From assembly GCF_027533645.1 (NCBI RefSeq), contig NZ_JAQAGY010000041.1, positions 1 through 38,465 of the forward strand: a stretch of 38,465 bases of DNA, written 5' to 3'. The stretch comes from Paenibacillus caseinilyticus. Its GTDB lineage: Bacteria; Bacillota; Bacilli; Paenibacillales; NBRC-103111. Positions 22,431 to 30,627 of this stretch are shown one piece after another (the stretch's first letter is position 1; every line of letters begins with the position of its first letter). The position numbers and the translations under genes are program-made. The notes under the pieces were generated by a model, which saw only the letters and a program-made list of their open reading frames with translations, made no database searches and was not told the origin of the DNA.

Positions 22431-23798
22431 CTATCTGGCCATAGCGGCCGGCTCCTGATGCGTACGGTCGAGCCCGACGAACTTGTTATAGTTCTTGAGG
22501 AACGCGAGCTCTACCGTGCCGACCGGTCCGTTACGCTGTTTGGCGATGATAATCTCGATGATGTCCTTCTTCTCCGATTCCTTATCGTAGTAATCGTCAC
22601 GGTATAAGAACGCGACAATATCGGCATCCTGCTCGATCGAACCGGATTCCCGAAGGTCGGACATCATCGGACGCTTGTCCTGCCGCTGTTCCACGCCCCG
22701 GCTAAGCTGCGACAGGGCGATAACCGGTACATTGAGCTCTCTGGCAATCTGCTTCAGCGTACGGGAGATCTCGGAGACCTCCTGCTGCCGATTGTCGCCC
22801 TTCCCGCGGCCGTGGATGAGCTGAAGGTAGTCAATCAGAATCATCCCGAGCCCCTTCTCCTTCTTGAGCCGCCGGCACTTCGCCCGGATATCGGCAACCG
22901 TGACGGCCGGCGAGTCATCGATGTAGATGTTCGCCTCGGATAGGGACCCGATGGCCATCGTCAGCTTCTCCCAGTCGTCGTTCTCGAGGAACCCGGTCCG
23001 CAAGCGCCCGGCATCGACATTCGCTTCGGCGCAGATCATCCGGTTCACGAGCTGCGCGGCGCCCATCTCGAGCGAGAAGATCGCGACGGTCTCTTTCTCC
23101 CGTACACCGATATTCTGCGCGATATTCAGTGCGAAGGCCGTCTTACCTACGGAAGGACGTGCCGCTACGATGATGAGGTCGGAGCGCTGGAAGCCGGAGG
23201 TCATCTTGTCGAGATCCGCAAATCCGGAGCGCACCCCCGTCGTGCTGCCCTTCTGGTTGTAGAGCATCTCGACCTTGTCAAACACTTCCATGAGCACATC
23301 CCGGATGGCGATGAAGCCCGAGCCGGAACGGGACTGCGAGATCTCCATGATCCGGGCTTCTGCGTCGCTGAGCAGGCTGCCGATCGTATCTTCACCGGAA
23401 TAGCCATCCGTTACGATCTGCGTGGCCGTCCGGATCAGACGCCGCAGCATCGCTTTTTCTTCGACGATCTGTGCGTAATAATCGACGTTCGCTGCCGTTG
23501 GCACCGAATTGGCCAACTCGGACAGATACGAGATGCCGCCGGCATCTTCGAGCTGCTTCTTGTTCTGCAGACGAGCGGTCAGCGTGATGAGGTCGACCGG
23601 TTCGTTCGCTTCCGCCGTCTCGATCATCGCCTCAAAGATAAGCTGGTGGGAGCCGCGGTAGAAGTCTTCGCTCTTCACCCGTCCCATCGCAGTCGCAAGT
23701 GCATCACCGTCGAGCATGATGGCCCCGAGGACGGCCTGCTCCGCTTCCACATTCTGCGGAGGGATGCGATCCATAAACATTTTCTCGTTCCCGTTCAT
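22431..23798 (-). CDS. dnaB: Replicative DNA helicase DnaB
   Basis: This protein of 455 residues from ATG 23798 is the hexameric replication-fork helicase (called DnaC in Bacillus subtilis). The N-terminal domain opens with RIPPQNVEAEQAVLGAIM. The RecA-like domain has Walker A ARPSVGKTAFAL, Walker B MILIDYLQLI and the arginine-finger region. I reject the upstream start at 23822, because GGGGAGG lies 7 bases before 23798 and the length then equals that of the family. The 247 bases between this start and rplI hold no gene I can see. Confidence 0.97.
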   Translation of the reverse strand: MNGNEKMFMDRIPPQNVEAEQAVLGAIMLDGDALATAMGRVKSEDFYRGSHQLIFEAMIETAEANEPVDLITLTARLQNKKQLEDAGGISYLSELANSVPTAANVDYYAQIVEEKAMLRRLIRTATQIVTDGYSGEDTIGSLLSDAEARIMEISQSRSGSGFIAIRDVLMEVFDKVEMLYNQKGSTTGVRSGFADLDKMTSGFQRSDLIIVAARPSVGKTAFALNIAQNIGVREKETVAIFSLEMGAAQLVNRMICAEANVDAGRLRTGFLENDDWEKLTMAIGSLSEANIYIDDSPAVTVADIRAKCRRLKKEKGLGMILIDYLQLIHGRGKGDNRQQEVSEISRTLKQIARELNVPVIALSQLSRGVEQRQDKRPMMSDLRESGSIEQDADIVAFLYRDDYYDKESEKKDIIEIIIAKQRNGPVGTVELAFLKNYNKFVGLDRTHQEPAAMAR

Positions 23799-24045
23799 CC
23801 GTCTTCCTCCCCTGATGTACACCTGATGCTTGGGTTACCCGGGATTACCGGACGCCTCCTCCGGTGCCATAGCCGGTACTCTCAGAGGCGCAGGACGACG
23901 AAGAGCCGGCACCTGTTTCTCTGCCCGCTCTTCCGCCGCCATCGTATCATTGCTTACTCTTATATATCGTCTTCCCCTGCGAATTCCAATAGTGAATGAG
24001 TGCAGCAGATATTACCAGGATCCGTTGTACTGAGACAAAAAGTAA

Positions 24046-24489
24046 TTACTCTTCCGTTACATGAACCTTCAGTTTGCCAGTCACTTCCGGATGCAGCTTG
24101 ACCACAACTTCCGTCACGCCGAGTGTGCGGATCGCATCATCCATCACGATCTTGCGCTTGTCGAGCTTCACGCCCAATTTCTCCAAGGCTTCGGCCACCT
24201 GCTTGTTGGATACGGCCCCGAAGAGACGTCCGTCTGCGCCGGACTTGGCCTTCACGCCTACAGTCATCTCGCCGATCTTGCGGCCGAGCTCTTCGGCCGC
24301 CGCCTTCTCTTCCGCCTTCTTGCGGTCCTCCGCTTTCTTCTGGTTATCCAGGACCTTCAGCGTCGAATCGCTGGCCGGAGCGGCCAAGTTCTGTTTGAAC
24401 AGGAAGTTCGCTGCATACCCTTCGGAGACTTCTTTCACTTCACCTTTTTTCCCTTGACCTTTTACATCTTTAAGCAGGATGACTTTCAT
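24046..24489 (-). CDS. rplI: 50S ribosomal protein L9
   Basis: This 147-residue protein shows the L9 start MKVILLKDVKGQGKKGEV, the N-domain KEVSEGYAANFLF, the long connecting helix (about 45-78, rich in Lys, Glu and Ala) and the C-domain ending LHPEVTGKLKVHVTEE. L9 binds 23S rRNA near the base of the L1 stalk. It overlaps gdpP by 4 bases, so the two are translationally coupled. Confidence 0.98.
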   Translation of the reverse strand: MKVILLKDVKGQGKKGEVKEVSEGYAANFLFKQNLAAPASDSTLKVLDNQKKAEDRKKAEEKAAAEELGRKIGEMTVGVKAKSGADGRLFGAVSNKQVAEALEKLGVKLDKRKIVMDDAIRTLGVTEVVVKLHPEVTGKLKVHVTEE

Positions 24490-26450
24490 TCGAATAACCC
24501 CTCTTCCGCATGAATTTGGCTTAAAATTTGTTTGAGCTGCTGGGTCGCCTGCGACAAGGTGCCTTCGATCTGGGTTGCCGCATTCGTCAGGTGACCTCCT
24601 CCGCCCATCCGCTCCATCACGACCTGCACGTTCATCTGGCCCAGCGAACGGGCGCTGATGCCGATCTTGCCGTCCGGCCGCTCCGAGATGACGAAGGAGG
24701 CCAGGACACCGGTCATCGTGAGCAGAGTATCGGCTACCTGTGCAATGAGCAGCTGGGAATACTTGCGGCCCGGCTCATTCACCGCCAGGGCGACGTGGTC
24801 GTAGATCACGACCGCGTTCTTGATGATCTCGGCTTTCTGGATATACTGCTCGAGGTCTTCCTTCAGCAGCCGCTGGATCAGGGACGAATCGGCCCCGTTG
24901 CGGCGCAGGAAGGAAGCGGCCTCGAAAGTGCGCGCCCCAGTCCGCAGCGAGAAGCTCTTCGTATCGACGACAATGCCTGCGAGCAGGACCGTCGATTCCA
25001 GAACCCCCATCGTGAGCCGCTCGTGAAAGTACTGCAGGAGCTCCGTCACGAGCTCACAGGTCGACGAAGCGTAAGGCTCCATATAGACGAGCGTGGCGTC
25101 CTGAATGAAGTCCTCGCTGCGCCGGTGATGGTCCACGACCACCTTGCGCGGCGTGAGCTGCAGCAGCCGCGGCTCCGGCGTCATGGAGGCCCGGTGCGTA
25201 TCCACTACGACAGCCAGCGTGCGGGCGTTCGTGATCTGCATCGCTTGCTCTGGCGTGATGAACCACCGGTTGAGCTTCTCATCCTCATAGATCGTCTCCA
25301 TCAGTTTCTGGATGGAGGGGTTCACACCCTCAAGAACGATATAGCCTTCCTTCGAGCTTACATGCGCCATCTTCAAGACGCCGATGGCTGCGCCGATCGA
25401 ATCCATGTCCGGATTGCGGTGGCCCATGATGATCACCTTGTCGCAATCTTTGATGAGATCGCGGAGTGCGTGCGAGATGACTCGGGCTCTCACGCGGGTC
25501 CGCTTCTCGATCGCATTGGTCCGGCCGCCGTAGAAGGACAGCCGTTCTCCGACCTTGACGGCGGCTTGGTCGCCGCCGCGGCCCAGCGCCATATCCAAGC
25601 TCGTCTGGGCCCAGTGGCCGAGCTCCACGAGGTTCTCTGCCCCCGAGGCGATCCCGATACTCAGCGTCATGGGCAGCTTGTTCTCGATGGTGATGTCGCG
25701 CACCTCATCGAGCAGCTCGAAGCGGGACTGCTCCAGCGCCTTCAGGCCCTTCTGGTCCATGAGCAGCATATACCGGTCTGACGAGGTCCGGCGCAGATAG
25801 ACGTGATGCTTCTGCGCCCACTCCGTGATCTCGCCGGTCACCTTCGCCATCATGATGCTGCGCGTCTGATCGTCGAGTCCCTGGGTCGCTTCATCCAGAT
25901 TATCCATCATGACGATGCCGATCGCGAGGCGCTCCTCTTCATATCGCAGCTGCAGCGACTTCGCCGCCGTAATGTCCGTGAAGTAAATCAGACGCTCATC
26001 CGGCTTGAGCTGCACTTCATAGATTTGGCCTTTGCCGGCCGTGATCTCCATCCGGATGTCCTTTTCCTTGCGGCTCTTGAGCTGGGGGAACTTCTCGAGG
26101 AGTCCCTCGCCGATGAGCGTATCTTCGCCGAGCATCTTCGCCACGAACGGATTATGCCATTCGATGATCTTCTCTTCATTATAGAGCAGTATCCCGAGCG
26201 GCAGCTCGTGGATCACCTCGCTTCCGGCCCGCTTCACGCGGTGGGACAGCGTCGATATATAATCCTGCAGTTCGCCGCGGAACGCCCGCTCCGCCTTGAA
26301 GGTAAAATAGACGAGCAGACCGGACAGCAGCAGTGCGATCACGCCCACTTCCCATTGATACAGGAACATTAAGAAGATGAGCGCAGTCAGCAGGGCGAAT
26401 ATCCATACGATATGCATCCCCTGCCAACGCTTTAACAGGAACTTGGGCAT
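24486..26450 (-). CDS. gdpP: Cyclic-di-AMP phosphodiesterase GdpP (YybT)
   Basis: This 654-residue membrane protein hydrolyses c-di-AMP to pApA. Two membrane helices lie within residues 12-50, then a PAS domain (about 75-165), a degenerate GGDEF domain (about 172-300, with SSDRY in place of GGDEF) and a DHH/DHHA1 phosphoesterase. The last has GHRNPDMDS with His344, Asp348 and Asp350, and VVDHHRR with Asp440, His441 and His442. The DHHA1 motif GGGGHLTNAATQIEG is near the end. GdpP level affects beta-lactam tolerance, osmotic balance and wall stress in Firmicutes. Confidence 0.97.
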   Translation of the reverse strand: MPKFLLKRWQGMHIVWIFALLTALIFLMFLYQWEVGVIALLLSGLLVYFTFKAERAFRGELQDYISTLSHRVKRAGSEVIHELPLGILLYNEEKIIEWHNPFVAKMLGEDTLIGEGLLEKFPQLKSRKEKDIRMEITAGKGQIYEVQLKPDERLIYFTDITAAKSLQLRYEEERLAIGIVMMDNLDEATQGLDDQTRSIMMAKVTGEITEWAQKHHVYLRRTSSDRYMLLMDQKGLKALEQSRFELLDEVRDITIENKLPMTLSIGIASGAENLVELGHWAQTSLDMALGRGGDQAAVKVGERLSFYGGRTNAIEKRTRVRARVISHALRDLIKDCDKVIIMGHRNPDMDSIGAAIGVLKMAHVSSKEGYIVLEGVNPSIQKLMETIYEDEKLNRWFITPEQAMQITNARTLAVVVDTHRASMTPEPRLLQLTPRKVVVDHHRRSEDFIQDATLVYMEPYASSTCELVTELLQYFHERLTMGVLESTVLLAGIVVDTKSFSLRTGARTFEAASFLRRNGADSSLIQRLLKEDLEQYIQKAEIIKNAVVIYDHVALAVNEPGRKYSQLLIAQVADTLLTMTGVLASFVISERPDGKIGISARSLGQMNVQVVMERMGGGGHLTNAATQIEGTLSQATQQLKQILSQIHAEEGLFE

Positions 26451-26479
26451 TTCATTCGCTCCTACTCCCTTGGGTTATG

Positions 26480-27424
26480 TCACTTCCGGGCCGTCAACCG
26501 GTCCCGGAGCGGGAACGCTACGTCGAACACACCCAGCAAGCTGAACAGAAAATAGGCGGGCACCGGGAACAGCAGCAGGATGATGATCCCTGCGATAGGC
26601 AAAGTTTTGTTCCATCCCTTGATATGCGCGACATAGAAAAAGAACGATATCGCCTGCACCGAGAATGCCATCATAAGCAGCGGCAGCAGGTTGAGAATCA
26701 CGGAGAACACCACCGACCGCGAATCCCGGACGAACATCTCCAGCAGCAGTCCGATCATATACATCCAGATGAACGAACGGGGAAGCATCCAATCCTTCAC
26801 CGCTCGGAACGCCGGAAGGGACTCTCCCATACGGACGAGCGCTTTGCGTGCCAGCCAATGGGTCACTACAACATAGAACAAGGAGAATCCAATCAGATAA
26901 AGCGGAAGCAGCTGGACCATGATCTGCACGAGTTCGTCCACGTCGATACCCATGAGTCCCTGAAGCTGAGGGGGCAGCGTCTGCACGCTCTCGATCATGA
27001 ACTGCTTCATCTTGCCTACCGGGTCCAGACCCATCAGATGAATGACGACGAAGCTCAGGAGAAGCTCGGCGAGCAGGGTTACCACGCCAGCTGTCATGAC
27101 CGTCCGGGCTGATGCCCGTTTTTTATACAAGTTGCCCATCTGAATAACAGGCGGCAGGAAAAAGACCGACAGCGCTACTAAGAACACGCCAAGCCAAGGG
27201 GCCAGCCATAACGAGATGACCAGATATACGATGGCCAGCGAGATCGCATAATGTGCCACGAACGGTTTTGTTCCAAGCCTCACGTACATGGCCAGCACAG
27301 GAACCATCACCAAGGCTATCGTGATTAAATTGACGAGAGGCAGCATGGTGGAGAGTAGAATCAGGATATAGGCAATGCTCCAACCGAGCATGCGAGGGAT
27401 GCGTTTTCCTTCCAAACCGTTCAC
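26480..27424 (-). CDS. DUF2232 membrane protein (YybS-like)
   Basis: This 314-residue protein has about eight hydrophobic helices and matches the YybS/DUF2232 family in position (directly before gdpP) and in character, including the early membrane helix and the PVGKMKQFM loop. The family resembles the S-component/ECF-type membrane fold, and its substrate is unknown. It starts 4 bases inside the end of the MazG-like gene and ends 29 bases before gdpP, so one operon is likely. Confidence 0.85.
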   Translation of the reverse strand: MNGLEGKRIPRMLGWSIAYILILLSTMLPLVNLITIALVMVPVLAMYVRLGTKPFVAHYAISLAIVYLVISLWLAPWLGVFLVALSVFFLPPVIQMGNLYKKRASARTVMTAGVVTLLAELLLSFVVIHLMGLDPVGKMKQFMIESVQTLPPQLQGLMGIDVDELVQIMVQLLPLYLIGFSLFYVVVTHWLARKALVRMGESLPAFRAVKDWMLPRSFIWMYMIGLLLEMFVRDSRSVVFSVILNLLPLLMMAFSVQAISFFFYVAHIKGWNKTLPIAGIIILLLFPVPAYFLFSLLGVFDVAFPLRDRLTARK

Positions 27425-27723
27425 CTCTTACGCAAATGATCTTCCAAAGCGGAGATGTCTCCGTACCATTCTTCGAGCTGATGTCCTTCTTCACGGTGCT
27501 GTTTCATCTTGTCCAGGACCGCCTCGTCCAACTTGCGCGGAGAAATACCGAGCCGCCGTCCGAGGATATAGCAGGAGGCTACCATGCTGGCGAGCCCGTC
27601 AACGATTTTGTATTGGCTGCCTTCCCACATGCCTTTGAGCAGATGGGAGAGCTGATCGACCAATTCGGTTTTCAGCCATTCGATGATTTTGGCCCGTTTG
27701 GCCAAGTCGACATCTCTATCCAT
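27421..27723 (-). CDS. MazG-like family protein
   Basis: This 100-residue all-helical protein begins MDRDVDLAKRAKIIEWLKTE and has a second helix DQLSHLLKGMWEGSQYKIVD and a third LASMVASCYILGRRLGI. The size, helix pattern and place before DUF2232 fit the short MazG-like proteins of Bacillales and Paenibacillaceae. The usual acidic EExxD metal motif is not obvious, so pyrophosphohydrolase activity is doubtful. Confidence 0.65.
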   Translation of the reverse strand: MDRDVDLAKRAKIIEWLKTELVDQLSHLLKGMWEGSQYKIVDGLASMVASCYILGRRLGISPRKLDEAVLDKMKQHREEGHQLEEWYGDISALEDHLRKR

Positions 27724-27771
27724 ACGAGGCCCGCCGCACTCCCCTCTACCCGGACACTTTTAGCTATTATA

Positions 27772-28197
27772 TCATACTTCGCTTACCTTTTGTTCGGACT
27801 GCCAGAGCTTGAAACAGTAATCGATGATTTCTCTTCTGCGGATAATACCGATAAACACTCCGTTATCATCTATGACGGGTACATAGTTCTGGTTGGTCGC
27901 CAGGGTGATGAGATCCTGCATCTGCTGGTCGATCCGGACAGGCTTGATGGCCATGTGCTGAGGCACATCCTTCAGCTGCACTTTGTGTGCGCCTTCAAAT
28001 CCGATCTCCGGAGAGCGCTTCAGCTTCCACAGCAGATCTCCTTCCGTGATCGTCCCCACATACTTGCCGTGTTCGTCGATCAACGGTACGGCCGAATACC
28101 GATGATATTCCATCCGCTCGAGCGCCTGGCGAATGGTCGAATGGGGGGACAGACAGATGACCTGATCCTTCGGCACCAGGAAAAAAGCAATATTCAC
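27772..28197 (-). CDS. CBS domain-containing protein
   Basis: This 141-residue protein consists of two CBS motifs. The first (about residues 15-65) has SAVPLIDEHGKYVGTITEGD. The second (about 85-130) has NYVPVIDDNGVFIGIIRRRE. A CBS pair binds adenine nucleotides and in some proteins c-di-AMP; the nearby gdpP makes the latter an attractive guess. The LYS-rich segment between the motifs resembles YkuL-type proteins. It starts a probable operon that reads through MazG-like, DUF2232, gdpP, rplI and dnaB. Confidence 0.85.
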   Translation of the reverse strand: MNIAFFLVPKDQVICLSPHSTIRQALERMEYHRYSAVPLIDEHGKYVGTITEGDLLWKLKRSPEIGFEGAHKVQLKDVPQHMAIKPVRIDQQMQDLITLATNQNYVPVIDDNGVFIGIIRRREIIDYCFKLWQSEQKVSEV

Positions 28198-28219
28198 AGT
28201 TCTCCCTACCTTTCTCTAC

Positions 28220-28283
28220 GCCTGCGGAAGTCCCGCAGGCGGCTTGCCTTCTCATCATATCATGATACGCACCCCAATGAAAA
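28220..28283 (-). promoter_or_regulatory. Promoter and leader hairpin of the CBS-gdpP-dnaB operon
   Basis: On the minus strand TTTTCA (28278-28283) and TATGAT (28254-28259) are 18 bases apart. Downstream an 8-bp perfect hairpin (GCCTGCGG at 28220-28227 with CCGCAGGC at 28233-28240) sits about 10 bases before the ribosome-binding site. No T-run follows, so it is not a terminator. Confidence 0.45.
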
Positions 28284-28320
28284 ATAAGACGCGTCCGACG
28301 GATGCGCCCTGCCCATTTCC

Positions 28321-28427
28321 ACAAGATAAACGGCTTCGCCGTCCCTTTCAGGACGATGCGCGTTTATGAGATATATAAGATTACGGGATCGAGCCCTGGC
28401 GAGATATACATTCTTATATATTAAAAA
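28321..28427 (+). repeat. Copy 1 of a structured intergenic repeat of about 107 bases
   Basis: This stretch aligns with 38221-38327 at roughly four in five positions, in the same orientation. It can fold into an outer stem (ATAAACG 28326-28332 with CGTTTAT 28361-28367), a small CGTCC/GGACG hairpin, a stem ATATATAAGA (28371-28380) with TCTTATATAT (28412-28421), and an inner GGG/CCC stem (28385-28387 with 28394-28396). It lies between the rpsR terminator and the CBS gene. Confidence 0.7.
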
Positions 28428-28462
28428 GGAACAGCAACCCTGCCAATGCAGAGTGCTGTTCC
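28423..28462 (-). terminator. Intrinsic terminator of the rpsF-ssb-rpsR operon
   Basis: GGAACAGCA (28428-28436) and TGCTGTTCC (28454-28462) form a perfect 9-bp stem. On the minus strand it is followed by TTTTT (plus A at 28423-28427). Confidence 0.85.
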
Positions 28463-28474
28463 TCTTCGTCTAGC

Positions 28475-28765
28475 CTATTCCGTTGTATAAGGCAGCAGGC
28501 AAACTTGACGGGAACGCTTGATAGCGATCGTCAAGGCACGCTGATATTTAGCGGAGGTTCCAGTCACACGACGTGGAAGAATCTTACCGCGCTCAGAAAT
28601 GAACTTCTTGAGCGTTTCGATGTCTTTGTAGTCGATGTGCTTGATTTTGTTCACGGTGAAGTAACAAACTTTACGGCGCTTGCCGCCTTTTTTGCCACGA
28701 CCGCTGAACTTTCTTTCGCCGCGCTCACCGCGGTCTTCGGAACGTTCTCTTTTCTCGAATGCCAT
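28475..28765 (-). CDS. rpsR: 30S ribosomal protein S18
   Basis: This 96-residue protein has the S18 core: RKVCYFTVNKIKHIDYKDIE, then FISERGKILPRRVTGTSAKY and QRALTIAIKRSRQVCLLPY. The N-terminal tail (about 25 residues rich in Glu, Arg and Gly) is longer than in Bacillus S18. It is the third gene of the classical rpsF-ssb-rpsR operon; S18 pairs with S6 on the 30S platform. Confidence 0.97.
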   Translation of the reverse strand: MAFEKRERSEDRGERGERKFSGRGKKGGKRRKVCYFTVNKIKHIDYKDIETLKKFISERGKILPRRVTGTSAKYQRALTIAIKRSRQVCLLPYTTE

Positions 28766-28809
28766 TGTTCTCCATCCTTTCTACGTGGATTTGTTCCTGC
28801 CCTTCTAAG

Positions 28810-29304
28810 TTAGAACGGCAAATCATCATCGGAAATATCAATCGGTCTGCCGTCATCCTGGAAAGGATCCTGCTGCTGCTCGCGTCCTCCGCCATAGCTG
28901 CCACGGTTACCGCCTCCACTGCTGCTTCCACCGCCGCCATTATTGCCGCCTCCCATACTGGAGCCGTCTTCACGGTTCCCGCTGTTCGGCGATTCCAAGA
29001 AGCGCACATTGTCAGCAATGACTTCCGTCACGTATACGCGGCGGCCTTCATTGTTATCATAATTACGCACTTGAATGCGGCCTTCCACTGCAGCGAGCCG
29101 GCCCTTGCGAAGGTAATTCGCACAAGTTTCCGCGAGCTGGCGCCAAGTCACGACCGGAATAAAATCCGCTTCGCGCTGTCCTTGGTTGCTCGAGAACGGC
29201 CTGTCTACCGCCAGAGTGAACTGAGTTACAGCTACGCCTGCAGGCGTGTAGCGAAGTTCAGGATCACGTGTCAGTCTTCCGATCAGAATCACACGATTCA
29301 ACAT
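28810..29304 (-). CDS. ssb: Single-stranded DNA-binding protein
   Basis: This 164-residue SSB has the OB fold (LNRVILIGRLTRDPELRYTP, then TQFTLAVDRPF), a Gly/Ser/Asn-rich linker (about 112-145) and the acidic C-terminal tip DDDLPF that recruits partner proteins. It lies between rpsF and rpsR, the usual place for the essential ssbA in Firmicutes. Confidence 0.98.
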   Translation of the reverse strand: MLNRVILIGRLTRDPELRYTPAGVAVTQFTLAVDRPFSSNQGQREADFIPVVTWRQLAETCANYLRKGRLAAVEGRIQVRNYDNNEGRRVYVTEVIADNVRFLESPNSGNREDGSSMGGGNNGGGGSSSGGGNRGSYGGGREQQQDPFQDDGRPIDISDDDLPF

Positions 29305-29388
29305 CCGTATTCCCTCCCGGATCCGCTGTCGCCCTCTACCCCGGGGGAGTATGAACCGACAAGCGTGCTCAATTACGGCTCAAAAGCC

Positions 29389-29673
29389 TTAGGCTACGTC
29401 GCGAACGATCATGTAGCGAAGGATTTCGTCAGAAATCTTCATTACACGGTCAAGTTCCGTGATTACGTCATTGTTTGCGTTGAAATGAACCAACACATAA
29501 TGACCTTCACGAATCTTGTTGATCTCATACGCAAGACGGCGCTTGCCTTGAAGGTCATGTTTCGTAACCTCGCCACCGTTGTTGATGATGTTTTGGAACT
29601 TCTCCACCGTAGCTTGAACAGCTTCCTGTTCCAGATCCGGACGAATAATGTACATCACTTCGTATTTGCGCAT
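29389..29673 (-). CDS. rpsF: 30S ribosomal protein S6
   Basis: This 94-residue protein starts at MRKYEVMYIIRPD (ATG 29673), 9 bases after AAAGGAGG; a longer frame to 29730 is not S6-like. The segments GKRRLAYEINKIREGHYVLVHF and ILRYMIVRD are typical. S6 binds S18 and in many bacteria the S6-S18 pair represses this operon through a leader RNA. Confidence 0.97.
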   Translation of the reverse strand: MRKYEVMYIIRPDLEQEAVQATVEKFQNIINNGGEVTKHDLQGKRRLAYEINKIREGHYVLVHFNANNDVITELDRVMKISDEILRYMIVRDVA

Positions 29674-29708
29674 GTTGCCACCTCCTTTTGGACTAGCGGC
29701 CCCTGATC

Positions 29709-29721
29709 TCGGCATTGCCGA
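29709..29721 (-). promoter_or_regulatory. Hairpin in the rpsF leader, possible S6:S18 binding element
   Basis: TCGGC (29709-29713) and GCCGA (29717-29721) form a tight hairpin about 35 bases before the rpsF start. It is followed on the minus strand by an AGATCAGGGGCCG stretch. S6:S18 leaders in other bacteria carry a hairpin with an exposed CCG. Homology is not established here. Confidence 0.35.
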
Positions 29722-29770
29722 CAGGAGCAAGGAGCAAGAATGAATATTGTACTCAAACTCGCACCAAAAT

Positions 29771-29799
29771 AGTATACCAAATATAGAAACTCAAAGCAA
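29771..29799 (-). promoter_or_regulatory. Promoter of the rpsF-ssb-rpsR operon
   Basis: On the minus strand TTGCTT (29794-29799) and TATACT (29771-29776) are 17 bases apart, and a TGG just before the -10 makes it an extended -10 promoter. This is a strong promoter, about 100 bases ahead of rpsF. Confidence 0.75.
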
Positions 29800-29920
29800 G
29801 CTTTCCCTTAGCTAGAGTCGGGCGGGTCCGCTTTCATCCCCTGGTAATTTTTAGGCCTCATGCTTCCCTCCTCTCATGGAAAATCTAACATTACTTCAAC
29901 CGCGCAGGAGGTGAGTTTTC

Positions 29921-30106
29921 ATGGGAGAATGGAGCCAGTTTCGTCCCGGCGACAGTGCGCCGAACGACGGCGAATATATGGAGATCGGCGAAGATGCCTT
30001 TCATATGGGGATCAACAATCCAAAGATGATTACCTTGAAGAAGGGCGACAAGTTCCCCGATACAAGTAACCACAACCGCAAATGGAAAAAGGTATTCCGG
30101 GGCTAA
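29921..30106 (+). CDS. YjzC family protein
   Basis: This 61-residue protein (GEWSQFRPGDSAPNDGEYME, then KMITLKKGDKFPDTSNHNRKW) matches the small YjzC family of Bacillales, whose function is unknown. AGGAGGTGA (29906-29914) lies 6 bases before ATG 29921. The conserved RPGDxAPNxGxY motif is present. It is followed by a small membrane protein gene on the same strand. Confidence 0.85.
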   Translation: MGEWSQFRPGDSAPNDGEYMEIGEDAFHMGINNPKMITLKKGDKFPDTSNHNRKWKKVFRG

Positions 30107-30192
30107 CCGTCCTCTTCCGTTACGGGGCCAGCTCTCGGCCCCGGACGGTTCTCTTATACCAACCTCTGCGGATCACGAAAGGAGGCAGCTCC

Positions 30193-30444
30193 ATGCGCTA
30201 CAAATATACCCTTCTCCTAACCCTGATCGGTGCCGGCCTTAGTATTGTCCACTATATCTGGCATATGAATGATGCCATCTATCTATTATTCTATGCGCTC
30301 AGTGTGCCGGCATGGTTTTATCCCCTCTTCAAATACACCGACGTCAACCCGCTGCTCCTCTACCTGCTTACTGTTGCTTCGTGGGCGATTATCGGTTATG
30401 CTATCGACCGCTTTGCCGTATACCGCCGGACCCGCAGCCGCTAA
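30193..30444 (+). CDS. Small membrane protein, three predicted helices
   Basis: This 83-residue protein starts at ATG 30193, which follows GGAGG (30181-30185) by 7 bases. Three hydrophobic segments are seen: about 5-22 (YTLLLTLIGAGLSIVHYIW), 28-46 (AIYLLFYALSVPAWFYPLF) and 53-72 (PLLLYLLTVASWAIIGYAI). The tail is basic (YRRTRSR), suggesting a cytoplasmic C-terminus. No family is recognised. It ends at a clear terminator and may share a transcript with the YjzC-like gene. Confidence 0.75.
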   Translation: MRYKYTLLLTLIGAGLSIVHYIWHMNDAIYLLFYALSVPAWFYPLFKYTDVNPLLLYLLTVASWAIIGYAIDRFAVYRRTRSR

Positions 30445-30450
30445 CCAGTC

Positions 30451-30480
30451 AACCCTCCTTCAACCCCAGGAGGGTTTGTT
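30451..30480 (+). terminator. Intrinsic terminator after the small membrane protein gene
   Basis: AACCCTCCT (30451-30459) and AGGAGGGTT (30468-30476) form a 9-bp stem followed by TTTGTT. Confidence 0.8.
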
Positions 30481-30484
30481 CATT

Positions 30485-30627
30485 TGTGCATAGGTGAAGG
30501 CATCCACTTATCCACACCCCTGCCTGTGAATAATGTGAATTGTCTGTTTATTTCTTCATCCACATGTTGATAAACCTACCGATTTCCTCTTCACCACTCG
30601 TCTTAATCTGTCCTTCGCTTATCCACA
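30485..30627. promoter_or_regulatory. Cluster of six DnaA boxes
   Basis: Three perfect TTATNCACA boxes are seen: TTATCCACA at 30508-30516 and 30619-30627, and TGTGAATAA (inverted) at 30525-30533. Three more have one mismatch: TGTGCATAG at 30485-30493, TCATCCACA at 30556-30564 and TGTTGATAA at 30565-30573. The last two abut as an inverted pair. The surrounding 30481-30828 has no convincing complete gene. It should bind DnaA, either as a titration cluster or to regulate a neighbouring gene. Confidence 0.7.

Noticed and set aside
24528..25781. 417-codon open frame opposite gdpP
   Set aside because: Antisense shadow; the gdpP reading has all expected motifs.
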